From Flavivirga jejuensis (GTDB taxonomy: Bacteria > Bacteroidota > Bacteroidia > Flavobacteriales > Flavobacteriaceae): 64,000 nucleotides of DNA. Positions 54,268 through 63,552 of this stretch are shown one piece after another. The notes below the pieces were generated by a model, which saw only the letters and a program-made list of their open reading frames with translations, was not told the DNA's origin and ran no database searches. The position numbers and the translations under genes were made by a program. The stretch spans positions 372,001 through 436,000 of the forward strand of contig NZ_JAUOEL010000005.1 of assembly GCF_030540765.1 (NCBI RefSeq), in the 5' to 3' direction. How positions within the stretch are numbered: position 1 is the first letter of the stretch; every line of letters starts with the position of its first letter.

Positions 54268-55269
54268 ATGCAAGAAACAGGTACAATTGATATTAAGACA
54301 ATTAACGAAAAAATTGAAAAAGAAAGTGCTTTTGTTGATTTACTGATGCTAGAAATGAATAAAGTAATTGTTGGCCAAAAATATATGGTTGAACGCTTAC
54401 TTATTGGATTATTAGGTCGAGGACATATATTACTTGAAGGTGTTCCGGGGTTAGCAAAAACTTTAGCAATAAATACTTTGGCACAGGCAGTAGACGGGAG
54501 CTTTAGTAGAATACAATTTACGCCAGATTTATTACCTGCAGATGTAACAGGTACATTAATTTATAACATGAAGCTTAATGATTTCTCAATAAAAAAAGGA
54601 CCTATATTCGCTAATTTCGTGTTAGCAGATGAGATTAATAGAGCACCTGCTAAAGTACAATCGGCTTTACTTGAAGCTATGCAGGAAAAACAAGTAACTA
54701 TTGGAGATGAAACTTTTGTATTAGATAAGCCATTTTTAGTGATGGCAACGCAAAATCCAGTAGAGCAGGAAGGAACATATCAGTTACCAGAAGCTCAAGT
54801 AGACCGTTTTATGTTAAAAACGGTTATCGATTATCCAAAAATTGATGAAGAGCAAATGATTATGAGAGCAAATCTTAAAGGCGCTTGGGATAAAGTAAAC
54901 CCTGTGGTTTCTGTTTCTCAAATAATAAAAGCTCAAGAGGTTGTTCGAGAAGTGTACATGGATGAGAAAATTGAAAAATACATTTTGGATATCATATTCG
55001 CAACGCGATATCCAGAAAAATATAAACTTGCAGATTTAAAACCTCTTATTTCTTTTGGAGCATCGCCACGTGGAAGTATCAATTTAGCAACTGCAGCTAA
55101 ATGTTATGCCTTTATCAAACGTAGAGGCTACGTAATTCCTGAAGATGTTCGTGCTGTTGTTTACGATGTATTAAGACATAGAATAGGGATTACCTACGAA
55201 GCTGAAGCTGAAAATGTGACTTCTGTAGACATCATTAACAAAATTGTAAACGAAATAGAAGTACCATAG
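54268..55269 (+). CDS. MoxR-family AAA+ ATPase
   Basis: A 333-residue chaperone-like ATPase and first gene of the bat (aerotolerance) operon. Walker A is GVPGLAKT (58-65) and Walker B/N is FVLADEINRAP (Asp121, Glu122), followed by sensor/arginine features ATQNPVEQEGTYQLPEAQVDRF. MoxR proteins assemble or activate von Willebrand factor A domain partners, here the DUF58 protein and BatA/BatB. Confidence 0.95.
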   Translation: MQETGTIDIKTINEKIEKESAFVDLLMLEMNKVIVGQKYMVERLLIGLLGRGHILLEGVPGLAKTLAINTLAQAVDGSFSRIQFTPDLLPADVTGTLIYNMKLNDFSIKKGPIFANFVLADEINRAPAKVQSALLEAMQEKQVTIGDETFVLDKPFLVMATQNPVEQEGTYQLPEAQVDRFMLKTVIDYPKIDEEQMIMRANLKGAWDKVNPVVSVSQIIKAQEVVREVYMDEKIEKYILDIIFATRYPEKYKLADLKPLISFGASPRGSINLATAAKCYAFIKRRGYVIPEDVRAVVYDVLRHRIGITYEAEAENVTSVDIINKIVNEIEVP

Positions 55270-55270
55270 A

Positions 55271-55343
55271 ATTTTAGATTTTAGAATAACGAATGACGAT
55301 TTAGGAAATCGTAAATCAAAAATCTACTATCGTAAATCAAAAA
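55271..55343. repeat. AATC-word low-complexity spacer between moxR and DUF58
   Basis: The 70-base junction is built from repeated short words (AAATCGTAAATC, CGATTTAGGAAATCG, TCGTAAATCAAAAA). Similar words in the opposite orientation occur at 56214-56256 and again at 61735-61781. No open frame. Confidence 0.5.
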
Positions 55344-56210
55344 ATGGATACTAAAGAATTACTAAAAAAAGTACGAAAAATAGAGATTAAGACACGCCGT
55401 TTGTCTGATCATATATTTGGAGGCGAATATCATTCAACCTTCAAAGGACGCGGTATGACTTTTAGTGAAGTGCGCCAGTATCAATTTGGTGATGACGTTC
55501 GAAATATAGATTGGAACGTTACAGCACGTTATAGCGAACCTTATATAAAAGTTTTTGAAGAAGAGCGAGAGCTTACCATGATGCTTATGGTAGATATATC
55601 TGGTTCCGAGTTGTTTGGTACAGAACAGCAGTTTAAAAACGAAGTGGTTACAGAAATAGCAGCAACACTGGCTTTTTCGGCAACCCAAAACAATGATAAA
55701 ATAGGGCTTATCTTATTTGCTGATAAAGTAGAACTTTACATTCCACCTAAAAAAGGACGTTCGCATGTACTTCGTATTATTCGAGAACTCATAGAGTTTA
55801 AGCCAGAAAGTAAGCAAACGAATTTAGTAGAAGCTTTAAAGTTCATGCAAAACGTGATGAAGAAAAAAGCCATTGTGTTTGTGTTATCCGATTTTATTGT
55901 AGACGATTATCATCAAACAATGAAAATTGTTTCAGGAAAACATGATGTTACAGGAATACGAGTTTACGATAAGCATGAAGAAAGCATACCAAACTTAGGG
56001 ATGGTACAAATGCAAGATGAAGAAACAGGAGAATTAATGTTAGTAAATACGTCATCAAAAAAGGTAAGACTTAATTATGGTAAATTCTATCAAGAAAAAG
56101 TAACTTATTATAAAGAGAGTTTTAAAAAATCTGGTGCAGGGGCTATTGATTGTCGTGTTGATGAAAGCTATGTAAAAAAACTTCTAGGGTATTTTAAAAG
56201 AAGAGGATAA
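55344..56210 (+). CDS. DUF58 family protein (vWA-like)
   Basis: A 288-residue cytoplasmic protein. The conserved N-terminal block RRLSDHIFGGEYHSTFKGRG is followed by FSEVRQYQFGDDVRNIDWN and the EPYIKVFEEERE segment. Residues ~80-230 form a vWA-like fold with LMVDISGSELFG in the MIDAS position. It usually acts with MoxR and the Bat proteins. Length is normal. Confidence 0.93.
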   Translation: MDTKELLKKVRKIEIKTRRLSDHIFGGEYHSTFKGRGMTFSEVRQYQFGDDVRNIDWNVTARYSEPYIKVFEEERELTMMLMVDISGSELFGTEQQFKNEVVTEIAATLAFSATQNNDKIGLILFADKVELYIPPKKGRSHVLRIIRELIEFKPESKQTNLVEALKFMQNVMKKKAIVFVLSDFIVDDYHQTMKIVSGKHDVTGIRVYDKHEESIPNLGMVQMQDEETGELMLVNTSSKKVRLNYGKFYQEKVTYYKESFKKSGAGAIDCRVDESYVKKLLGYFKRRG

Positions 56211-56224
56211 ATAATTTAGGATTT

Positions 56225-57886
56225 ATGATGAGAGATTTACGATTTACGAATAAAAAAACTATAACCTGTGGTCTTCCATATAAGGTCGTTTGGTCTATAT
56301 TCTTTGGTCTATATTCTTTTTTCTCTTTTGGTCAAGTTACTTCTGCAATCGATTCTACATCTATAAAAATAGGAGAACAAATTACTTACCATATTCAAGT
56401 AGAAACAGATACAACTAGTCTGGTTGTTTTTCCAGAAGGGCAAACGTTTTCGCCTTTAGAAATGATCGAATCTTACGAAATAGATACTGTAAAAAGCAGC
56501 GATAAGTATAACCTTATTAAGAAATATGGATTAACACAATTTGATTCAGGACACTATACCATTCCGAGACAAAAAATAATTATTGGAGACAAAACCTTTT
56601 TTACCGATTCTTTAAAAGTTGAGGTTAATAATATAGTAGTAGACACTGTTAAACAAGGATTGTATGGTATTAAGCCTTTTATTGAAGTGAAAAAACCTTC
56701 AAGTAATTGGTGGAAATATCTATTACTTACACTATTAATAATTGGTGTTGTAGCCTTTTTATTGTTTTGGTTTATATGGAGAAAAAAACCATTAACAGAA
56801 GAGGAAGAAATAGCATTGCTTCCACCATATGATAGAGCTAAATTAGCCCTTAAAAAGTTAGATAAAAGTCATTATTTAGAATCCTCAGAATTAAAAGAGT
56901 ATTATTCAGAATTAACAGGGATCATCAGGAAATATTTAGATGAAAAGGTGTATGATCATTCTTTAGAAAGTACCACCGATGAACTTGTAAGTAGACTTCG
57001 ATTACTTAAAGAAGGGAATCAAATTGATTTAAGTCAGGAAACCATTAAAAATATTGAAAGTATTTTAAAACGAGCTGATTTAGTAAAATTTGCAAAGTCT
57101 GCTCCAGATGTTGCTTTAGCAGAATTAGATAGAAATACGATTGATAGTGAAATAGATCATGTAAAAGAAGTGTTGCCAGAAGCGACAGAAGAAGAGAAGC
57201 TTTTAGACGAAGAATATAGAGAAGCGTTAGAACGTAAAAAAACGCGAAAAAAAATCATTATAACCGTAGGCATTAGTGTGTTTTTGCTACTAGCAACTTT
57301 AGTGGGCTTTTCAATGAAATACGGTTTTAGTTATGTAAAGGATACTATTATAGGACATGAAAGTATTGAGCTTTTAGAAGGCGAATGGATAACTAGTGAG
57401 TACGGTATTCCTCCAATAACCATTTCAACACCAAAAGTATTGAAAAGAATGGATTCTGGTTTGTCGGAAGAACAAGCGCAACAGATTGATATTACCATGT
57501 TTGGGTATGGTAGTTTAATAGGTGAATTTAATATTGTAGTTGCTACCTCTAAGTATAAGAATTTAGGTGAAAATAAAATAGATTTAGAAAAGTCTATAGA
57601 TGGGAATTTGAAAACTCTTGAAGCTGCAGGTGCGCAAAACATCATAACAAAGAAAGATGAGTTTGTAACTCCAAATGGCGCTGAAGGACTAAAAGTTCAT
57701 GGGCCTTTGGAAATGTCTGTACCTAACTCAGACAAAGTTGAAAAAGGGAAGTATGTTGTTTTAGCATTTGCATCAGAAAATGTTGTACAACAAGTACTCC
57801 TTTTTTGGAAGCAAAATGATGTTTATGCAGATCAAATAGTTGAGCGAATTTTAAATTCAGTAGAACTTAAAAAGGCAGAAGAATAA
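56225..57886 (+). CDS. BatD-like membrane protein of the aerotolerance operon
   Basis: A 553-residue membrane protein. The leader is atypical: 21 residues from low-complexity AATC-type sequence come before a hydrophobic core (VVWSIFFGLYSFFSFGQ). Residues ~40-145 are a BatD-like beta domain (IKIGEQITYHIQVETDT, GHYTIPRQKIIIGDKTFF). A membrane helix (WWKYLLLTLLIIGVVAFLLFW) is followed by a helical DUF4381-like segment (LKEYYSELTGIIRKYLDEKV), a second helix (KIIITVGISVFLLLATLVGF) and a ~170-residue C-terminal domain not recognised. It ends overlapping batA by one base. A 14-bp tandem duplication lies in the signal region. Confidence 0.75.
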   Translation: MMRDLRFTNKKTITCGLPYKVVWSIFFGLYSFFSFGQVTSAIDSTSIKIGEQITYHIQVETDTTSLVVFPEGQTFSPLEMIESYEIDTVKSSDKYNLIKKYGLTQFDSGHYTIPRQKIIIGDKTFFTDSLKVEVNNIVVDTVKQGLYGIKPFIEVKKPSSNWWKYLLLTLLIIGVVAFLLFWFIWRKKPLTEEEEIALLPPYDRAKLALKKLDKSHYLESSELKEYYSELTGIIRKYLDEKVYDHSLESTTDELVSRLRLLKEGNQIDLSQETIKNIESILKRADLVKFAKSAPDVALAELDRNTIDSEIDHVKEVLPEATEEEKLLDEEYREALERKKTRKKIIITVGISVFLLLATLVGFSMKYGFSYVKDTIIGHESIELLEGEWITSEYGIPPITISTPKVLKRMDSGLSEEQAQQIDITMFGYGSLIGEFNIVVATSKYKNLGENKIDLEKSIDGNLKTLEAAGAQNIITKKDEFVTPNGAEGLKVHGPLEMSVPNSDKVEKGKYVVLAFASENVVQQVLLFWKQNDVYADQIVERILNSVELKKAEE

Positions 57887-58893
57887 TGTTTGAGGGAATC
57901 GAATTTTTAAATAAAGAATTTTTTTGGTTGTTATTAGCACTTCCATTAGCTATACTGTGGTATGTTTTTAAGAATAAAAAACAAACAGCAGAACTTAAAA
58001 TATCAAGTTTAAAAGGTTTTAAGCTTACTAATTCCTGGTTGCCAAAATTAAAGCACCTATTGTTTGCTTTGCGTTTGTTAGCATTGACTTTATTAATTGC
58101 AGGATTAGCAAGACCTCAAACGGTAGATGTCTCAACAAAAACAAAGACCACAAGAGGGATAGACATTGTTATGGCCATAGATGTTTCTGCGAGTATGTTA
58201 GCCAAAGATTTATCACCAAATAGATTAGAAGCATTAAAAAAAGTAGCAGCAGAGTTTATTAAAGGCAGACCTAATGATAGAATTGGCTTGGTGGAATATG
58301 CAGGAGAGAGTTATACAAAAACGCCAATTACAAGCGATAAGGCTATTGTACTAAGATCTTTAAAGGATATAAGGTATAATAATATTATAGAAGGAGGAAC
58401 AGCTATAGGGATGGGCTTAGCAACATCGGTAAACCGATTAAAGGATAGCAAAGCAACAAGTAAAGTAATTATCCTATTAACCGATGGTGTTAACAATTCT
58501 GGGTTTATAGACCCTAAAATTGCCAGCGAATTAGCGGTTGAATATGATATAAAAACATACACAATTGGTTTAGGAACTAATGGAATGGCTTTATCTCCAG
58601 TAGCAATAGATCAGAGAACAGGTGATTTCCAGTACGCACGTATTCAAGTAGAAATTGACGAGGTATTACTTAAAGAAATTGCCAATGTTACAGGAGGTAA
58701 ATATTTTAGAGCAACCAATAATAGAAAGCTAGAAGAGATCTATGATGAAATTAACAAGCTAGAAAAAACAGAAATAGAGGAATTTAAATTTTATAATTAC
58801 GAAGAGAAATACCGTTCGCTAGTATTATTAGCAGGATTATTACTCCTCATAGAATTGTTATTGCGTTTTACGGTTTTTAGAAGTTTTGTTTAA
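57886..58893 (+). CDS. batA: BatA, vWA-domain membrane protein
   Basis: A 335-residue protein with two N-terminal helices (FWLLLALPLAILWYVF, LLFALRLLALTLLIAGLAR), a vWA domain with an intact MIDAS (DIVMAIDVSASML; later ILLTDGVNNSG), and one C-terminal helix (LVLLAGLLLLIELLLRF). BatA is thought to form a periplasmic complex that protects cells from envelope and oxygen stress; the mechanism is unresolved. It overlaps the previous gene by one base. Confidence 0.92.
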   Translation: MFEGIEFLNKEFFWLLLALPLAILWYVFKNKKQTAELKISSLKGFKLTNSWLPKLKHLLFALRLLALTLLIAGLARPQTVDVSTKTKTTRGIDIVMAIDVSASMLAKDLSPNRLEALKKVAAEFIKGRPNDRIGLVEYAGESYTKTPITSDKAIVLRSLKDIRYNNIIEGGTAIGMGLATSVNRLKDSKATSKVIILLTDGVNNSGFIDPKIASELAVEYDIKTYTIGLGTNGMALSPVAIDQRTGDFQYARIQVEIDEVLLKEIANVTGGKYFRATNNRKLEEIYDEINKLEKTEIEEFKFYNYEEKYRSLVLLAGLLLLIELLLRFTVFRSFV

Positions 58894-58944
58894 AAGACAT
58901 TAAGTTTTGGAGTTTAAAGTTTAAATATTGGAATTTAGAAGAAA

Positions 58945-59982
58945 ATGTATCAATTAGAAGAGAAAATATGGTTTTGGGTATTAGGTGTTATTCCAGTAAT
59001 AATCCTATTCTTTTTGGTGCTTCAGTTTTGGAAATACAAAGCACAAAATAAGTTTGCTGATAAAAAATCACTTAAAAGATTAAGCCCAAATACCTCATTG
59101 TTTAAATCAATTTTAAAAGTAGTTGTTTTAAGTTTGGCTTTTGCATGTTTAGCAATCGCATTGGTAAACCCTAAAATAGGCACAAAATTAGAAACAGTTA
59201 AAAGAGAAGGTGTTGATATTGTTTTTGCAGTCGACGTATCTAAAAGTATGTTGGCAGAAGATATTGCTCCAAATAGATTAGACAAATCGAAACAACTCGT
59301 TACACAAATTATTAATAACCTAGCGAGCGATCGTGTTGGTATTATAGCTTATGCAGGAAAAGCATTTCCGCAATTACCCATAACAACAGATTATGCATCG
59401 GCTAAAATGTTTTTACAAAGCATGAATACCGATATGTTATCATCACAAGGAACTGCCATAAATGAAGCTATTAAGCTGGCAAAAACATATTTTGATGATG
59501 AAGAACAAACCAATCGTGTGCTTGTTATTATCTCGGATGGAGAAGATCATAGTGAAGAGGCTATAGCCATAGCAGAAGAGGCTAATGAAGAAGGGATACG
59601 AATATTTACTATAGGTGTGGGTGATATAAAAGGAGGTCCCATTCCAGAAAAGCGAAATGGCATTGTATTAAATTATAAAAAAGATAATCAAGGAGAAACA
59701 GTTATCACGAGATTAAACGAAGAAACTCTTAAAGCTATTGCAGAAGAGGCCAATGGTGCTTATATAAATGGAAAAAACACAGATAATGTTGTAGAAAATA
59801 TTCGTGAGATTCTAAATAGCATGGATAAAACAGAATTTGAAGCAAAACAATTTGCCGATTTTAAAGATCAATTTCAATGGTTTTTAGGATTTGGTATATT
59901 CTTTTTGCTTTTAGATGTTTTCCTATTGGAGCGTAAAACAGCTTGGTTAAAGAAGTTGAATTTATTTAATGAGAATTTATAA
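58945..59982 (+). CDS. batB: BatB, vWA-domain membrane protein
   Basis: A 345-residue paralogue of BatA. Helices are at the N-terminus (IWFWVLGVIPVIILFFLVLQF; FKSILKVVVLSLAFACLAIAL) and C-terminus (QWFLGFGIFFLLLDVFLLE). The MIDAS reads DIVFAVDVSKSMLAED and VLVIISDGEDHSEE. It follows batA by 51 bases. Confidence 0.92.
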   Translation: MYQLEEKIWFWVLGVIPVIILFFLVLQFWKYKAQNKFADKKSLKRLSPNTSLFKSILKVVVLSLAFACLAIALVNPKIGTKLETVKREGVDIVFAVDVSKSMLAEDIAPNRLDKSKQLVTQIINNLASDRVGIIAYAGKAFPQLPITTDYASAKMFLQSMNTDMLSSQGTAINEAIKLAKTYFDDEEQTNRVLVIISDGEDHSEEAIAIAEEANEEGIRIFTIGVGDIKGGPIPEKRNGIVLNYKKDNQGETVITRLNEETLKAIAEEANGAYINGKNTDNVVENIREILNSMDKTEFEAKQFADFKDQFQWFLGFGIFFLLLDVFLLERKTAWLKKLNLFNENL

Positions 59983-60081
59983 ATTTTTTAACGAAGATAA
60001 AAGAGAAGGTTTTATATCTTAGAAATTAGAATAAACAATATTGTACTAGATACAAGTTAAAGTGTCTCAATAAATAAAAAA

Positions 60082-60696
60082 ATGAAAATGAAGATTTTTA
60101 CAATATTAATGCTTTTATGTACAACAGTATTTCCTTGTATGGCTCAAGTTGTTGAAAAAGACACTGATATTTCTCCGTTATTAATAAGCGAAAAAGTTCC
60201 TAATGTAAGTGTGACTTCAATAGAAGGGAATAACGTGCCTTTAGAAAAAATATTAAAGGAACAACCTTCGGTTTTGCTTTTTTATAGGGGTGGGTGGTGT
60301 CCGTATTGCAACAGACATCTTTCTGCTGTTGGTGAAATTGAGGATGAGATTAATGCACTTGGATACCAGATAATTGGTTTTAGTCCAGATTCTCCCGAAA
60401 AATTAAAAGCCTCTAAAGAAAAAGGAAACCTTACATACAAACTTTTTTCAGATGGAAATGGAGAACTAATAAAAGCTATAGGGATCGCCTTTAAAGCTCC
60501 CGAACGTTATGCCGATAAGCTTAACAAATTTTCAGGAGGGCTTAATTCAGGTTTCCTACCTGTTCCATCGGTATTTGTTGTAGATACAGAAGGCACTATA
60601 CTCTTTGAGTATATCAGTCCTAACTATAAACAAAGAATAAGTTCTAATATGTTATTAGAAATATTAAAGCAATTAAAAGAAAAATTAGGCAGATGA
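60082..60696 (+). CDS. Exported peroxiredoxin-like (AhpC/TSA) protein inside the bat operon
   Basis: A 204-residue redox protein with a signal peptide ending CMAQ (near residue 21). The active site is FYRGGWCPYCNRHL with Cys73 and Cys76, a CxxC arrangement in the peroxiredoxin-like branch, then IIGFSPDSPEKLKASKEKG and PVPSVFVVDTEGTILFEYISP. It probably reduces peroxides or disulfides in the periplasm. It lies between batB and batC and its stop overlaps the batC start (ATGA), so it is translated with the operon. It is not part of the standard bat set and links the complex to thiol chemistry. Confidence 0.88.
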   Translation: MKMKIFTILMLLCTTVFPCMAQVVEKDTDISPLLISEKVPNVSVTSIEGNNVPLEKILKEQPSVLLFYRGGWCPYCNRHLSAVGEIEDEINALGYQIIGFSPDSPEKLKASKEKGNLTYKLFSDGNGELIKAIGIAFKAPERYADKLNKFSGGLNSGFLPVPSVFVVDTEGTILFEYISPNYKQRISSNMLLEILKQLKEKLGR

Positions 60697-61541
60697 AACA
60701 AGTATTATTAATTACGTTAGTATTATTTGTGTCTTTATCTTTTTCACAGGAAAAGCAGGATAAAGAAGAATTGTTGGCTTTAAAAAAAGCGAATAGTTAT
60801 ATATATGAAGGGAATAATTTAATTACTGAAAATGATGATTTTGTTTCTGGAGAAATGGCATACAGGCAAGCTATTTCTAAGCAACCAAATTCCATGGCTG
60901 GAGTTTACAATCTAGGAAATGCTTATTACCAAAAAGGGAATTATGAAGAAGCTCTTTACCGCCATGAACAAGCAGCAAAAGCAACTACTTCAAAGTTAGA
61001 AAAGCATAAAGCTTATCATAACATTGGTAATATTTTAATGCAAAATAAAAAATGTAAAGAAGCTGTTGAAGCCTTTAAAAATGCTTTGAGAAATAACCCT
61101 ACAGATAATGAGACACGTTACAATTTAGGGATAGCAAAGGTTTGTGCAGAAGAACAAAAAGATCAAGAAGACGAAAATAAAGACGATAAGAACAAAGACG
61201 AGAATAAGGACGATCAAGATAAGAAAGAGAACGAAGACAAAAAAGATAAGGAAGGCGACGATAAAGAGGATAAAAAGGACGAAGGCGATGAGGAGAAAAA
61301 AGAAGGTGAAGATGAAAAAGATGATAAAGGAAAGCCTAAAGACGAAAAAGAAGATAAAGGTAAAGAGGGCGATGATAAAAAGAAAGAACAGCAAAAGCCT
61401 AAACCACAACCAGGACAGATGTCGCCACAACAAATAAAGAATTTATTGGAAGCCATGAATAATCAAGAACAAAAAGTTCAAGAGAAAATGAATGAAGCAA
61501 AAGAAAAAGGGGTAAAAATAAAAACTGAAAAAGACTGGTAA
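60693..61541 (+). CDS. batC: BatC, TPR protein
   Basis: A 282-residue exported protein (leader MKQVLLITLVLFVSLSFSQE). Two to three TPR units cover residues ~45-150 (NSMAGVYNLGNAYYQKGNYEEA, KAYHNIGNILMQNKKCKEAV, NETRYNLGIAKVC). Residues ~152-240 are almost only Lys, Glu and Asp in a low-complexity run, and the last ~40 return to a conserved tail (GQMSPQQIKNLLEAMNNQEQ). The charged linker length probably varies between strains. It overlaps the peroxiredoxin-like stop by four bases. Confidence 0.9.
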   Translation: MKQVLLITLVLFVSLSFSQEKQDKEELLALKKANSYIYEGNNLITENDDFVSGEMAYRQAISKQPNSMAGVYNLGNAYYQKGNYEEALYRHEQAAKATTSKLEKHKAYHNIGNILMQNKKCKEAVEAFKNALRNNPTDNETRYNLGIAKVCAEEQKDQEDENKDDKNKDENKDDQDKKENEDKKDKEGDDKEDKKDEGDEEKKEGEDEKDDKGKPKDEKEDKGKEGDDKKKEQQKPKPQPGQMSPQQIKNLLEAMNNQEQKVQEKMNEAKEKGVKIKTEKDW

Positions 61542-61594
61542 CCCAAAGAAATTAAATTTGATTAACGAGTTTTGAATTAATAAGAGACGTATTA

Positions 61595-61762
61595 ATGAAA
61601 ACAAATGACCCTGAAGAGAGAATAATAAATAAAGCTAACCTATTTAGTGGAAATCAAGTTGAAATGGATAAGGCTTTAGACGAAAACAACCAATTAATAT
61701 CTATTTTTGTTACTAGCATTAAAACATCGAAAAGTAATAATTCAAATATCAAAAATCGCTAA
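61595..61762 (+). CDS. Small 55-residue open frame between batC and batD, possible gene remnant
   Basis: An open frame starting ATG at 61595 (MKTNDPEERIINKANLFSGN) and ending NSNIKNR-stop. The C-terminal half (DENNQLISIFVTSIKTSKSNN) resembles the tail of four-helix-bundle (23S rRNA-intervening-type) proteins that I recall being scattered in Bacteroidota operons. This is a weak resemblance. It could be a degraded insertion rather than a functional peptide. Its end overlaps AATC-type low-complexity sequence. Confidence 0.3.
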   Translation: MKTNDPEERIINKANLFSGNQVEMDKALDENNQLISIFVTSIKTSKSNNSNIKNR

Positions 61763-61781
61763 TCGTTGTTCGTTAATCATT

Positions 61782-63551
61782 ATGAAACTCATTAAACACA
61801 TATCAATATTATTAATACTTACAGCAAGTATAGCTTCTGCGCAAGTTAAATTTGAAGCGAAAGTAAGTAAACAAAAGTTGGGGATTAATGAACGTTTGCG
61901 CGTTGACTTTGAAATGAATAAGGACGGGGATAATTTCGACCCTCCAAATTTTTCAAATTTTAACGTAGTAGGGCCAACACAATCTGTAAGCAACTCATGG
62001 ATTAATGGTGTAAGAACCTATAAGAAGACCTATAGTTATTTTTTAACACCAAAAAAACGCGGTAATTTTACTATTAAACAAGCAACCATTTCAATTGGAG
62101 GTGAAATTTACAAGACATTACCCATAAATATTCAAGTTACAGCTGCAGTAGATAAACCCAATGATCCGAATGATGTAAGTTCTATAGCATCGGAGAATAT
62201 TCATTTGGTTGCTGAGGTCTCAAAAAGCAACCCTTATTTAAACGAGGCAATAACCGTTGTTTACAAACTATATGTATCACCTACCATAGCAGTCGATAAT
62301 TGGAATGAGATCGATAGTCCTAGATATAATGATTTTTGGAGTCAGAATATTAATACCCAAGGACAAAAAGTTCAAAATGGGACTTTTAATGGTAAAGACT
62401 ATCGTTTTTTGGTTTTGCGAAAAGCAGTATTATACCCTCAAAAAACAGGAAAGCTAAATATAGAACCGCTAAGTTTAGATATTGTTTTACGTGTGCCTTC
62501 TAATAGGCGAGATATTTTTGGAAGTCGTTTAATGACACGTGTTAATAAAACGGTTTCTGCGGGCAATAAAACAATTCAAGTTAAACCATTGCCAGAGGCA
62601 GGTAAACCAGTGGATTTTGCAGGAGCTGTTGGCAATTTTAAACTAGATGTAGTAACCTCTAAAAAAGTATTAGATGCGTCTGAGTCGTTTCAAATAAAAG
62701 TAGCCGTTAAAGGTAACGGGAATTTAAAGCTTTTTAAGTTACCAAAAATCTCATTACCAAGCTCTTTAGAGGTTTACGAGCCAGAACATAAAGAAGAGGT
62801 AAAAACAAATCTATCAGGAATGAGAGGAACCGTTTCAGATAGTTATACCGTTGTGCCACAATACAAAGGGAAGTATCCAATTCCTAGTATTTCTTTTTCA
62901 TATTTCGATTTAAAAACAGAAAGTTATAAACGATTATCGTCCGATGAAATTATAATAGATGTTTTAAATGGACCTACAAATAACGCTAGTGGAACTTCCG
63001 ACGGAAATGCTGTAAACAATGGGAAACAACGGGTTGTTTTAAACAACGATCAATTTGCTTTTATAAAAACCAAAACAAGTTTTATTAGTACAAAATCGGT
63101 TCATTTCTTTAAAACAAATTTATTTTGGAGTTTGTTATTACTGCCCTTTTTAGCAATTCCTTTAGCCATAGTTGTTCGGAATAAAAAAGCAAATAGAGAT
63201 GCCGATGTATATGGAAATAGAATTAGAAAGGCAGATAAATTAGCAAAGAAATACCTGAGTAATGCTAAAAAATCACTCGGTAAAAAAGAAGCCTTTTATA
63301 TTGCTTTAGAGAAAGCATTACATAACTATTTAAAAGCAAGATTACATATTGAAACAAACGATTTAAGTAAAGATAAAGTTAATAGTTTACTAAAAGAAAA
63401 ACACGTTGATGATAAGACTCTAAAAGACTTTATCGCTATTGTAGAAAATTGCGAACTAGCAAGATATACACCAATAGATGTTGTTACGATGCAAGAAGAT
63501 TATGATAAGGCAGCAAAAACAATTTCTTTAATCGATAAACAAGCACGTTAA
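61782..63551 (+). CDS. batD: BatD, oxygen-tolerance membrane protein
   Basis: A 589-residue protein, started at 61782 because a signal peptide follows (MKLIKHISILLILTASIASA); the open frame upstream is low-complexity. The ectodomain (residues ~25-450) has repeated beta-sandwich units (VKFEAKVSKQKLGINERLRV, VSKSNPYLNEAITVVYKLYV, TSKKVLDASESFQIKVAVKG). A membrane helix (FWSLLLLPFLAIPLAIVVRN) precedes a ~110-residue cytoplasmic helical tail (KKYLSNAKKSLGKKEAFYIA). It is the standard BatD of the operon and has a one-base gap to batE. Confidence 0.92.
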   Translation: MKLIKHISILLILTASIASAQVKFEAKVSKQKLGINERLRVDFEMNKDGDNFDPPNFSNFNVVGPTQSVSNSWINGVRTYKKTYSYFLTPKKRGNFTIKQATISIGGEIYKTLPINIQVTAAVDKPNDPNDVSSIASENIHLVAEVSKSNPYLNEAITVVYKLYVSPTIAVDNWNEIDSPRYNDFWSQNINTQGQKVQNGTFNGKDYRFLVLRKAVLYPQKTGKLNIEPLSLDIVLRVPSNRRDIFGSRLMTRVNKTVSAGNKTIQVKPLPEAGKPVDFAGAVGNFKLDVVTSKKVLDASESFQIKVAVKGNGNLKLFKLPKISLPSSLEVYEPEHKEEVKTNLSGMRGTVSDSYTVVPQYKGKYPIPSISFSYFDLKTESYKRLSSDEIIIDVLNGPTNNASGTSDGNAVNNGKQRVVLNNDQFAFIKTKTSFISTKSVHFFKTNLFWSLLLLPFLAIPLAIVVRNKKANRDADVYGNRIRKADKLAKKYLSNAKKSLGKKEAFYIALEKALHNYLKARLHIETNDLSKDKVNSLLKEKHVDDKTLKDFIAIVENCELARYTPIDVVTMQEDYDKAAKTISLIDKQAR

Positions 63552-63552
63552 G

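Noticed and set aside
61125-61456. Long open frames on both strands in the Lys/Glu/Asp-rich part of batC
   Set aside because: They are mirror frames of a low-complexity coding run and have no signal or domain.
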